Shown here piece by piece: positions 43,808 to 51,651 of a stretch of DNA of 64,000 nucleotides. Source of the stretch: Lachnospiraceae bacterium (lineage in GTDB: Bacteria; Bacillota; Clostridia; Lachnospirales; Lachnospiraceae); the NCBI GenBank assembly GCA_017444015.1, contig JAFSXN010000001.1, forward strand, positions 17,319 through 81,318, given 5' to 3'. The notes below the pieces were generated by a model. It saw nothing but the letters and a program-made list of their open reading frames with translations. It had not been told where the DNA came from and made no database searches. Numbering within the stretch: the first letter of the stretch is position 1; every line of letters starts with the position of its first letter. The position numbers and the translations under genes are program-made.

Positions 43808-44230
43808 ATGGAAAAACAAACCCTGGAACAAAACGAACCTATCTGGAAGGACAGAAAGCGGACCGTTTTCGGTCTTCCCTGGACCTTTACCAAATACAGT
43901 CTGACCCCGGATCGGCTTTTTATAGAAAGAGGCCTGGCCCAGTCCACCGAGGATGAAGTGAGACTTTATCGCATTCTGGATATCCGGCTTGTCCGAAGCC
44001 TCAGCCAGAAGATGTTCGGTCTCGGGACTCTGCAGATCAATTCCTCCGACCGGACCTTGAAAAATTTTGAGTTAAAGAATATCAAAAATTCCAAATACGT
44101 TAAAGAGCTGTTATCCGAAATGGTCGAAAAGCAGCGTATGGAGAAACGTGTGGTCAACCGGGAGGTCATGGGCGGACCCGGGGATTTTAATGACGACGGG
44201 TTTGATGATGACGATGATGGCAACAATTAA
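43808..44230 (+). CDS. Bacterial PH domain (bPH2/YdbT-like) protein, 140 aa
   Basis: One bacterial PH domain: FTKYSLTPDRLFIERGLA and RLYRILDIRLVRSLSQKMFG, then GTLQINSS, the standard bPH2 order. It lacks the transmembrane helices of YdbS/YdbT proteins, so it is probably cytoplasmic. The tail is strongly acidic (DFNDDGFDDDDDGNN) and encoded by the overlap with the HD-GYP gene. ATG 43808 is favoured over earlier in-frame starts, which would precede the family N terminus. Co-expression with a c-di-GMP phosphodiesterase suggests a role in membrane-associated signalling. Confidence 0.8.
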   Translation: MEKQTLEQNEPIWKDRKRTVFGLPWTFTKYSLTPDRLFIERGLAQSTEDEVRLYRILDIRLVRSLSQKMFGLGTLQINSSDRTLKNFELKNIKNSKYVKELLSEMVEKQRMEKRVVNREVMGGPGDFNDDGFDDDDDGNN

Positions 44231-47200
44231 AACGCATGCGATCCGTCTTATAGCGCCGATTCTTGCGCTGTTGATCGGCGGCTTCGCTTGGCTTAAGCCT
44301 GTTTCCGCTTGGGAGGCAGAGGAGAGCGAGAGCGTTTCGGAGGTTTTGAGCAATGAGTACGATTCCGCCTCCGGCGGGGGCGCGGCGGTCACAAAGCAGC
44401 TTGCCATCGGCGGATACGCGACAAAGCTCTATGACAGCGGGAGCGGACTGCCTACCTCCGAAAGCAACGCGATCCTTGCGACCCGTGACGGCTTTATCTG
44501 GATCGGGAGCTATTCCGGTCTGATCCGCTATGACGGCAGCGACTTTGAACGATATAACTCCTCAACCGGTATCACAAGCGTCAACGCTCTGTTCGAGGAC
44601 AGCAGGAATCGGCTCTGGATCGGGACCAACGACAACGGCCTGATCTATCTGGAGCGCGGGAAACAGACTCAGTTCACCCAGGATGACGGGCTTCTGTCCT
44701 CCGCGATCCGGACCATTACTGAGGACGCTTCCGGCATCATCTATGCCGGTACGACCCACGGCATCGCCTATATTGAAGAGGTTACCGGAGAAAGCGGGGA
44801 GGCAGAGCAAAAGCTGTCGCTTTTAAACGACCCCCAGCTGATCGGCGAGTATATCATACGTCTTTGTACGGCTCCCGACGGGAGTATCTACGGAAATACC
44901 CGCTCCGGGGCCCTGTTTTCCATTCAGAACAAGCGGGTAACTTCTTTCTATAACGGACCCGATATCAATACCGGAAATGTGACGACCGTCTTTCCCGATC
45001 CGGAGCGGGCGGGCTCTGTCTATATCGGTACCGACGGCAATATGGTCTATTACGGGAGCTTTGACACGGGCTTTTCGGACCTGAAGGAGCTTTCGATCGA
45101 GCCTGCGACCGGCGCTAACTGGATCATCCGGGCCGCAAATCGTATCTTTGTCTGTACGGACGGAGATATCGGATATTTTGATGAGAATGATCGGTTTACG
45201 ATCCTTAATAATCTCCCCATGAATAATTCCATCGGCTCCATGATCGAGGACTATGAGGGCAACCTGTGGTTTACCTCCAGCCGCCAGGGAGTTATGAAGA
45301 TCGTCTCCAACCGTTTTACCAATATTACCGAAATGGCAGGCGTAGAACCGGCTGTCGTGAATTCGACCTGCAAAAGCGGGGATCTGCTCTATATTGGAAC
45401 GGACTCCGGCCTCGTGATCCTGGATACGCGCTATAACGAGATCCAGAATGACCTGACAGAGCTGCTTTCTGAGGCCAGGATCCGCTGTATCGTAAACGAC
45501 CCCGAAGGAAATATCTGGATCTCGACCTATTCTGACGAAAAGGGCCTGGTCTGCTATCGAAAAGACGGAGCGATACGAAGCTATACCGAAGAGGACGGCC
45601 TTCTTAATATTAAGGTTCGCTGTACCAGCGTTATGTCGGACGGCTCGATCCTTGTCGGTACAAACGGCGGCGTCAATCTTATCCGTAACGGCGAGATCGT
45701 CGCAAGCTACGGAGAGGCCAACGGCATTACGAATGCGGTATCGCTGACGGTCTGCGAGGGAGAGGACGATAAGATCTATGTCGGAACCGACGGAGACGGG
45801 ATCTATATCATTGACGGGAACCGGATCACAAGACTTGGCAGGAAGGACGGTCTGACAAGCGAGGTCATCCTGCGAATCAAGGCCGACTCAGAGCGGGGCG
45901 TCTACTGGATCGTTACTTCAAATTCCCTTGCCTATATGAAGGATGAGGTCGTAACAACCGTCCGGAATTTCCCTTATTCAAATAACTATGATATTTATTA
46001 CGACAATAACGGCAACGCCTGGATTCTCGCCTCTAACGGGATCTATGTGGCAAAGGCCGAGGAGCTAATCAAAAACGAGACCTTCGAATATCTCTTTTAC
46101 GATACGACAAGCGGTCTTCCCTCAGTCGCTACCGGAAACTCCTTCAGCGCTCTGACGGAGGATGGAACGCTTTATATCGCCGGACGATCCGGGGTCAGCA
46201 GCCTGAATATCAACAACTATTTTGAGAGCGCAAACGACATCCACCTGACGGTGCCCTATATCGACGTGGACGATGAACGTTACTATATCAACGAGGATCT
46301 GGCGATAACGATCCCCTCCTTTGCAAAGGTAGTAACGATCTATGACTATGCCCTGACTTACTCGATGCAGAATCCCCGCATCCAGTATTATCTCGAGCGG
46401 TTCGACAAGGAAGCGACGCAGCTTACAAAGCTCGAAATGGAGCCGGTCCGTTATACGAACCTTGACGGCGGCCGCTATGTCTTCCATCTTTCCGTGATCA
46501 ATCCCTCCACCGGAGAGATCCAGAAAACTCTGGAGATAGCCATCCGTAAGGAGTTAGCGGTCTATGAACAGCCCTTAGTCTGGATCGTTGCCGCCATCCT
46601 TCTCGGCGTTATTATCGTTATCCTCGTTCAGCGCTATATCAGAAAGCGCACAGACAAGCTGGAACGCGAGGCCAGAGAGCGAAAGATCTTTGTCGACGAG
46701 CTGGTCGGAGCTCTCGCGAAATGCGTCGACAGCAAGGACGAATATACGAACGGTCATTCCTTCCGGGTGGCGAAATATACAAAGTTGCTGGCGGAAAAGG
46801 TTCTTCAGGCGCAGGGAACCGAGGATAAGGAGCTGCTGGATCAGTATTATAACGACGCTCTGATGCACGATATCGGAAAGATCAGTATCCCGGATGAGAT
46901 CTTAAACAAGCAGGACAAGCTGAACGACGAAGAATATGAGACGATGAAGAGCCACGCTACCAGAGGCTATGATATCCTAAAGGACGTAAGGATCCAGACC
47001 GATCTTTCGGACGGCGCCCACTACCACCACGAACGTTACGACGGAAAGGGCTATCCGGAGGGGCTGAAGGGGGACGCAATTCCTCTGGTCGCAAGGATCA
47101 TCGCTGTTGCGGATGCCTTCGATGCCATGTATTCGACCCGTCCCTACCGAAAAAAGCTGCCCTTAAGCTTTGTTGCCTCCGAAATTGAAAAAGGGGCCGG

Positions 47201-47273
47201 AACACAGTTTGACCCACAGGTTGTAGAAAAATTTATGGAGCTGGTCCGCGAAGGGGCCTTCGCTGAAGAATAA
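44217..47273 (+). CDS. Beta-propeller sensor with HD-GYP domain (probable c-di-GMP phosphodiesterase), about 1018 aa
   Basis: Signal/anchor at residues 1-30, then two-component-regulator propeller repeats over about residues 30-670 (motifs such as GFIWIGSYSGLIRYDG and NRLWIGTNDNGLIYL), a Y_Y_Y-like domain, a transmembrane helix near 787-806, and a cytoplasmic HD-GYP domain. Catalytic residues are intact: His884-Asp885 in MHDIGK, His937/938 in HHERYDGKGYP. Such propellers usually sense ligands in hybrid histidine kinases; here the output is cyclic-di-GMP hydrolysis. The start (ATG 44217 or 44214) overlaps the bPH2 gene, so both are translationally coupled. Confidence 0.9.
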   Translation: MATIKTHAIRLIAPILALLIGGFAWLKPVSAWEAEESESVSEVLSNEYDSASGGGAAVTKQLAIGGYATKLYDSGSGLPTSESNAILATRDGFIWIGSYSGLIRYDGSDFERYNSSTGITSVNALFEDSRNRLWIGTNDNGLIYLERGKQTQFTQDDGLLSSAIRTITEDASGIIYAGTTHGIAYIEEVTGESGEAEQKLSLLNDPQLIGEYIIRLCTAPDGSIYGNTRSGALFSIQNKRVTSFYNGPDINTGNVTTVFPDPERAGSVYIGTDGNMVYYGSFDTGFSDLKELSIEPATGANWIIRAANRIFVCTDGDIGYFDENDRFTILNNLPMNNSIGSMIEDYEGNLWFTSSRQGVMKIVSNRFTNITEMAGVEPAVVNSTCKSGDLLYIGTDSGLVILDTRYNEIQNDLTELLSEARIRCIVNDPEGNIWISTYSDEKGLVCYRKDGAIRSYTEEDGLLNIKVRCTSVMSDGSILVGTNGGVNLIRNGEIVASYGEANGITNAVSLTVCEGEDDKIYVGTDGDGIYIIDGNRITRLGRKDGLTSEVILRIKADSERGVYWIVTSNSLAYMKDEVVTTVRNFPYSNNYDIYYDNNGNAWILASNGIYVAKAEELIKNETFEYLFYDTTSGLPSVATGNSFSALTEDGTLYIAGRSGVSSLNINNYFESANDIHLTVPYIDVDDERYYINEDLAITIPSFAKVVTIYDYALTYSMQNPRIQYYLERFDKEATQLTKLEMEPVRYTNLDGGRYVFHLSVINPSTGEIQKTLEIAIRKELAVYEQPLVWIVAAILLGVIIVILVQRYIRKRTDKLEREARERKIFVDELVGALAKCVDSKDEYTNGHSFRVAKYTKLLAEKVLQAQGTEDKELLDQYYNDALMHDIGKISIPDEILNKQDKLNDEEYETMKSHATRGYDILKDVRIQTDLSDGAHYHHERYDGKGYPEGLKGDAIPLVARIIAVADAFDAMYSTRPYRKKLPLSFVASEIEKGAGTQFDPQVVEKFMELVREGAFAEE

Positions 47274-47277
47274 TTGT

Positions 47278-47302
47278 CTGCCCGGTTGATCATCCCGGGC
47301 AG
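47278..47302. terminator. Terminator between the HD-GYP gene and birA
   Basis: Stem CTGCCCGG / CCGGGCAG (47278-47285 with 47295-47302), 5 bases after the HD-GYP stop codon. Confidence 0.75.
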
Positions 47303-47303
47303 A

Positions 47304-47428
47304 TTTATCGTAAACGAATTAAATAAATTCGTTTACGATAAATATTGATGCGCACGATTGCGGTAAGGGAGGCGCTTTCAGCGCTCCGCAATCGGCGCAA
47401 TAGGAAACGAATAAATTCGTTTCCTATT
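47304..47428. repeat. Palindromic repeat family B, copies 2 and 3, with an intervening hairpin
   Basis: Copy 2 has perfect 17-bp arms TTTATCGTAAACGAATT (47304-47320) with 47326-47342; copy 3 has perfect 14-bp arms AATAGGAAACGAAT (47399-47412) with 47415-47428. Between them GATTGCGG/CCGCAATC encloses GGCGCTTTCAGCGCT. Both arms share AAACGAAT. The only other copy seen is at 27630-27657. The array fills the space between two convergent genes. Confidence 0.85.
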
Positions 47429-47430
47429 TA

Positions 47431-48528
47431 TTACCACCTGATACTCACTTCCCCGCTGTTGACATTAAGGATATTTCCGGCCTCGTCCCGAATCCTCAGG
47501 GAAAAATCCTCATTGATCGAAAGCGCCTCCGCCTTGATAGGAGCAGACTTTTTCCCTCCGGTATCCATAGCTCTGGCATCGAAAACAGAGATCGTTTTCC
47601 CGAGAATCAGGCTCCGCTCTTGATATTCCTTAAGATATTCCGGTTGCTTTCCCGGAAAGTCCCGGTTCATCCGGTCAAGCTGCCGAATCATTTCCGACGC
47701 AAGCTCTGCCCTTGTGATTCTTTTCCCGGTCTCGAGATACAGAGAGGTCGCGATATCCCGGATTCCTTCGTCAAAATCCGAAAGCTCCTCATTAACGTTG
47801 ACACCGATCCCTATGATCAGGCTCTGGATCCGCCCTGTTTCGTTCTCAACCGACATCTCCGTCAAAATCCCGCAGAGCTTTTTTTTGTTCATCACAAGAT
47901 CGTTGACCCACTTGATGCCAAGTATATTTTTTTGAGGCTCCCTGGTTGAAGGCTCGTGGCAGCTATAGCCCGCACCTTCCGACTCGATATGAAGATCGGT
48001 ATCCGGGTCTTCACCAAGCACCTTCTCGATCGCCCGCAGCACGGCGACCGCTGTCCATGCCGTGATCCCCGTTACGTCTGCCGGTGCCTCCTCTCTGCGC
48101 ATCAGATAGGACAGATAGATCCCCTTATCCTTCGGGGAAGCAAAGCTCCGCCCCCGTCTCCCGCGGCCACTCGTCTGCTCATTGGCGATGACCGTAAAGG
48201 AGTCCTCCGCTCCCTCATAAGCCAACTCCGAGAGCCTGACATTCGTCGAAGAGATACTGTCATAGCACAGGACCCTCTTCATCCGCTCCGCCGGCAGCCT
48301 GCAGGAAAGCTCCGCCGTATCTAACCGATCCGGGGAGGCTACAATACGATAACCTCTGTTATTAAATGATTCGATCTCATATCCCTCGCTTCGAAGCGCT
48401 TTGATCGCCTTATTGACAGACATACGGGTAACGCCGAGTTCTCTGCTCATCTCCTCGCCCGAGATAAATCCGGACTCCGTCTGTTCCGCGTTTTTTAACA
48501 GTCCTACTACCTTATCCTTTGTCGTCAC
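47431..48528 (-). CDS. birA: Biotin-protein ligase/biotin operon repressor, 365 aa
   Basis: Bifunctional BirA: an N-terminal winged helix (SGEEMSRELGVTRMSVNKAIKALRSEGYEI) represses biotin genes, and the ligase domain biotinylates carboxylase subunits. Ligase motifs are NEQTSGRGRRGRSFASP, IKWVNDLVMNKKKLCGIL and a C-terminal SH3-like domain. Between the two central motifs there is a lineage-specific insert (about residues 175-200, ESEGAGYSCHEPSTREP). GTG 48528 overlaps the cobO stop by one base (TAGTG), so translation is coupled with cobO. Confidence 0.93.
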   Translation of the reverse strand: MTTKDKVVGLLKNAEQTESGFISGEEMSRELGVTRMSVNKAIKALRSEGYEIESFNNRGYRIVASPDRLDTAELSCRLPAERMKRVLCYDSISSTNVRLSELAYEGAEDSFTVIANEQTSGRGRRGRSFASPKDKGIYLSYLMRREEAPADVTGITAWTAVAVLRAIEKVLGEDPDTDLHIESEGAGYSCHEPSTREPQKNILGIKWVNDLVMNKKKLCGILTEMSVENETGRIQSLIIGIGVNVNEELSDFDEGIRDIATSLYLETGKRITRAELASEMIRQLDRMNRDFPGKQPEYLKEYQERSLILGKTISVFDARAMDTGGKKSAPIKAEALSINEDFSLRIRDEAGNILNVNSGEVSIRW

Positions 48529-49157
48529 TACAGCTCGATCCCCCGTCTTGCCTGGATCCCCTTCTCATAGGGATGCCTCTTACAGCGAAATTCCGTAATA
48601 TAATCCGCCTCCTCAAGCATCCACCTCTTCGGGTCGCGCCCGGTCAGCACGATTTCCCTGTTCTCCGGCCTCTTCATAACGACCTGCTTTAACAGTTCCT
48701 CGCTGAGCATCCCGTAATTCACCGCCGCAAGCGCCTCATCCAAAACCAGCAGCTCCGGTACTTTGCCGGAATTCGACTCTTCTCCGATATTTACCTCTTC
48801 CAACGCACATCGGTCCGATTCTTCGCCGGCATTCACCTCTTCCAACGCTAACCGCTCTGATTCCTCGCCGGTACTCGACTCTTCCGGAAGGAACTCTGCT
48901 AACAGCCCGTCCTGCCGTAATCTTGTCTCCTCCTTTTCGGATTCCGACATCTGGAACGTAAACTTCCCCGTCGTCTTTCCGTCAACGATCTTTGCGCCGC
49001 ACTGCCGTAACAGCCCGACCTCCCCGCTCTCGGACCCGCCGCCCTTTAAAAATCTTACAATATAAACGCGAAAGCCCGCGGAAAGCGCTCTGAGCGCAAG
49101 CCCTGCCGCAGCGGTCGACTTTCCCTTTCCCTCTCCGTAATATAAATGAACCAGCAT
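48528..49157 (-). CDS. cobO: Cob(I)alamin adenosyltransferase, 209 aa
   Basis: CobO/BtuR-type enzyme that adenosylates corrinoids using ATP. The P-loop is GEGKGKST (residues 8-15), with VRFLKGG and LLVLDEALAAVNYG following. ATG 49157 is chosen, with AGAGGT upstream; the frame to 49223 would add a non-family N terminus. Residues 97-130 hold a tandem repeat of 14 residues beginning GEES (GEESERLALEEVNA, GEESDRCALEEVNI, then a partial unit), not present in typical CobO. It is an acidic insert just before the LLVLDE strand, so it may form a surface loop. Confidence 0.88.
   Translation of the reverse strand: MLVHLYYGEGKGKSTAAAGLALRALSAGFRVYIVRFLKGGGSESGEVGLLRQCGAKIVDGKTTGKFTFQMSESEKEETRLRQDGLLAEFLPEESSTGEESERLALEEVNAGEESDRCALEEVNIGEESNSGKVPELLVLDEALAAVNYGMLSEELLKQVVMKRPENREIVLTGRDPKRWMLEEADYITEFRCKRHPYEKGIQARRGIEL
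48774..48869. repeat. In-frame 42-bp tandem repeat inside cobO
   Basis: Two full copies and one partial copy of a 42-bp unit encode 14-residue acidic repeats starting GEES. It keeps the frame of cobO. Confidence 0.85.
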
Positions 49158-49174
49158 GATCTTACCTCTGAATG

Positions 49175-49286
49175 ATACTCGCAAACGCAAATGATTTCCG
49201 TTTTCCTTTTTTTGATAAAGCAAACATACCGGAATAGCGTTTGCGAGTGCGGTTTACTGGCAATGAAAAGCATTAACCAGTAAATA
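49175..49286 (-). repeat. Palindromic repeat family A, copy 2 (reverse orientation)
   Basis: Contains ACTCGCAAACGC / GCGTTTGCGAGT as outer arms and, at the right, TTTACTGG / CCAGTAAA. Read on the minus strand it aligns over its full length with 20673-20778. It lies between cobO and the hydrogenase gene. Confidence 0.8.
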
Positions 49287-49301
49287 TAACCGACGCAACA
49301 G

Positions 49302-50783
49302 TCACATATCTTTTTTATGCGGCTTTAAATACATATTGATATCATCGATCGGGTACTGAGAGAGATTTCCGAGGATGCTCCGGGAGTCCGCCTGCTTCAG
49401 CATTTTCTCCCGGGCCCCGACGATCTCCCGCTCGGTCTTTCGCTTCGACGGCCCGCCAAGGCACCCGCCCGGGCACATCATCCCTTCGATAAAATCCTCT
49501 TCCAGCCTTCCAGCCTTTAACTGTAACAGCGCCGCCTTGCACTCCTGTCCGCCTGCACATCTGCGAAGCCTTATATCCTGCGTTTCGATGCCCCTCTCCT
49601 TCATGACCTCGATCACGGCGGCAGCCACTCCTCCCGAAGTCGCAAACCTCTTCCCCCAGAGGGAGGACTTCTGATACCCCTCCTCTACGGGCTTTAACTC
49701 TACGTTTTTTGACCTGAGCAGAGATGAGAAATTCCCGTAGGTCATAGCAAAATCCGCCCGTCCTTCGATGCTCTCGTCCTGCGATTCCGCCTTCTTTGCG
49801 ATACAGGGGCCGATAAAGACCGTCACACAGCCCGGATACAGATGCTTTAGGAGCCTTGAAAGCGCGTTCATAGGCGATACCGTATGAGACTTGTTTTTCT
49901 CATACTGCTCCGGAAACTGCTTCTTCAGATAATTGATGAACGCGGGACAGCAGGAGGTTGTCATCTTCCTTCCGGAATACATCGCAGCCTCCCATTCGAT
50001 CGCCTCAAAGGCAGCCGTGATATCTCCGCCGAGACCTACCTCGATCATATCGTCAAAGCCCAGCTCCAGACAGGCCTGTCGGATCGATGCCATACCGATA
50101 TCCGTTCCAAACTGCCCTTCCGTCGCCGGGGCGCACATAGCAAAAACCTTTTTCTCCGACTGGATCGCCCGGATGATATCTACCAGGAAGGACTTCGAAG
50201 AGATTGCCCCAAAGGGACAGGCGTGTATACAATGTCCGCACTGGATACATTTGTCCTCATCAATAATACAGATCCCGTCCTCGTCATAGGTGATGGCATC
50301 CGCCGGACAGGCCTTTCTGCATGGCCGTACCAGATGCGCGATCGCTTCATAGGGGCAGGCATCCGCGCACATCCCGCACTCCTTGCACTTGCTGGAATCG
50401 ATCCTCGAACGGGTCAGCCCGATCTCGATAGCTCCGAACCGGCAGGAATTATAGCAGGCCTTTCCGGTACAGAGCCTGCAGTTGTCCGTCACCGTATAGG
50501 CGGAAATCGGACAGCTCTCACAGGCTGGCGTAAGCACCTGTACGATATTCTTCGACATATTTTCCGGCGTCGGATTCAGACCGAGCGACAGGCGGATCCT
50601 TTGTCTGACCAGCTCTCTTTCCTTATAAATACAGCAACGGTACTCGGACTTCGGTCCCGGACTGATCTTATAGACCAGCTCCTCCTTTGCCTCCTCAGTG
50701 ATCTCACCCTGCCAGGCAAGCCTTGCCACCTCTTCATCAATCTTATGCTTGATCGAAAGCAAACCCTGATCATTTGTAACCAT
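49302..50783 (-). CDS. [FeFe] hydrogenase, monomeric group-B type, 493 aa
   Basis: Iron hydrogenase with several 4Fe-4S ligand sets in the first 200 residues (CKECGMCADACPYEA, CIQCGHCIHACPFGA among them) and H-cluster motifs: L1 TSCCPA (about residue 271), L2 GPCIAKKAE (about 321), L3 MMCPGGCLGG (about 433). The L1 variant TSCCPA and the short C terminus point to the group-B enzymes of Clostridia. It reduces protons or oxidises H2 with ferredoxin in the cytoplasm, though the group-B role may be sensory or low-activity. The maturases HydEFG are not in the window. It follows the thioesterase gene by 10 bases. Confidence 0.92.
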   Translation of the reverse strand: MVTNDQGLLSIKHKIDEEVARLAWQGEITEEAKEELVYKISPGPKSEYRCCIYKERELVRQRIRLSLGLNPTPENMSKNIVQVLTPACESCPISAYTVTDNCRLCTGKACYNSCRFGAIEIGLTRSRIDSSKCKECGMCADACPYEAIAHLVRPCRKACPADAITYDEDGICIIDEDKCIQCGHCIHACPFGAISSKSFLVDIIRAIQSEKKVFAMCAPATEGQFGTDIGMASIRQACLELGFDDMIEVGLGGDITAAFEAIEWEAAMYSGRKMTTSCCPAFINYLKKQFPEQYEKNKSHTVSPMNALSRLLKHLYPGCVTVFIGPCIAKKAESQDESIEGRADFAMTYGNFSSLLRSKNVELKPVEEGYQKSSLWGKRFATSGGVAAAVIEVMKERGIETQDIRLRRCAGGQECKAALLQLKAGRLEEDFIEGMMCPGGCLGGPSKRKTEREIVGAREKMLKQADSRSILGNLSQYPIDDINMYLKPHKKDM

Positions 50784-50793
50784 AGAATCCTCC

Positions 50794-51651
50794 TTAGAAT
50801 AGAAGCCTTGACGCGGCAGCAGCCGTTCCGTCTTCCTTTACGGCGACCAGCCGGATCGCCGGTATCGTATCTTCTGTCTGAGCTCCCTCATCCACGACTT
50901 TTCCGTCAGGAGAAACCCACTCTTTGGCAGAATACACCCTGAGCCTTTCTCCTTCAAAGCACTGATTCACAAAATGCAGCTCCATATCGGAAATGCAATG
51001 CTCCCTGTGGAAGCTCGCAGGAAACGCATTCAGAAACAGATCAATATATTTGACGTTGTTCATATGCTCCGAACGGTCCAGCTCCGTATAAGTCACAGTA
51101 TGCGTATAGCGATACTCCATCCCGCCCCCGTCCCGACTGATCCGCGAAAACCTCGGTAGCCCGTTCTCCTTCGGCGAACTGATATCCCGCTGAAAATCAA
51201 TATCCGACAGCCGCCTCAGCCGCTGCTCCTTTAAATGAAAGGGACAGGTCTCGACTCTGCCTGCTGCCACCAGTTCAAACTCCGCGGACAGGTTCTGAAA
51301 GCCCGTTCCGTTCTCCCTTCCAAGCTCTGCCGGATCGAATTTCCCCTTCGCGGCGCTGACATGAAGGGCATGATTTACCAAAAGCGGCGACTTTACCGTT
51401 TCCACCCAGGTCTCAAGCCTGAGAGGGGCGTTAAAGTCCATCTTTTTATAGATATGCAGCTTATACTTCGTAAAGATCCAGGCGCAGCCCGTCCGCTCGG
51501 GCATCGCGTCATTCCCCAGTCCGTAGCAGTACATATGCGCCGAGGTCAGGTCCTGAAACAGATTAAAATATCCCTTGGCCCCGATCAGACCGTCTTCATC
51601 CGCATCCCTAAACCTAGGTACAAAGGTCTCCGTATATACATTATTTTCCAT
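50794..51651 (-). CDS. Acyl-ACP thioesterase, 285 aa
   Basis: Two hotdog domains of the FatA/FatB-like bacterial acyl-ACP thioesterase family: N-terminal block YFNLFQDLTSAHMYCYGLG, then GCAWIFTKYKLHIYKKMDF, and in the second domain THTVTYTELDRSEHMNNVKYIDLFL with the Asn-His catalytic-type pair. It releases fatty acids from ACP. Its stop is 10 bases before the hydrogenase start, and its own start is next to the DUF6311 stop, so all belong to one transcript. Confidence 0.88.
   Translation of the reverse strand: MENNVYTETFVPRFRDADEDGLIGAKGYFNLFQDLTSAHMYCYGLGNDAMPERTGCAWIFTKYKLHIYKKMDFNAPLRLETWVETVKSPLLVNHALHVSAAKGKFDPAELGRENGTGFQNLSAEFELVAAGRVETCPFHLKEQRLRRLSDIDFQRDISSPKENGLPRFSRISRDGGGMEYRYTHTVTYTELDRSEHMNNVKYIDLFLNAFPASFHREHCISDMELHFVNQCFEGERLRVYSAKEWVSPDGKVVDEGAQTEDTIPAIRLVAVKEDGTAAAASRLLF

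Noticed and set aside
48774-48869. Possible CRISPR array in the repeat region of cobO (and 62529-62630 in cbiET)
   Set aside because: The units are contiguous, without unique spacers, and keep the reading frame; they are coding tandem repeats.
49158-49301. Cobalamin riboswitch upstream of cobO
   Set aside because: The space is filled by palindromic repeat family A, and I see no B12-box-like conserved sequence.
49884-50942. Long plus-strand ORF of 352 codons opposite the hydrogenase gene
   Set aside because: It is antisense to a clear [FeFe] hydrogenase, and its sequence (many Arg, His, Pro, Leu) is typical of antisense shadows.
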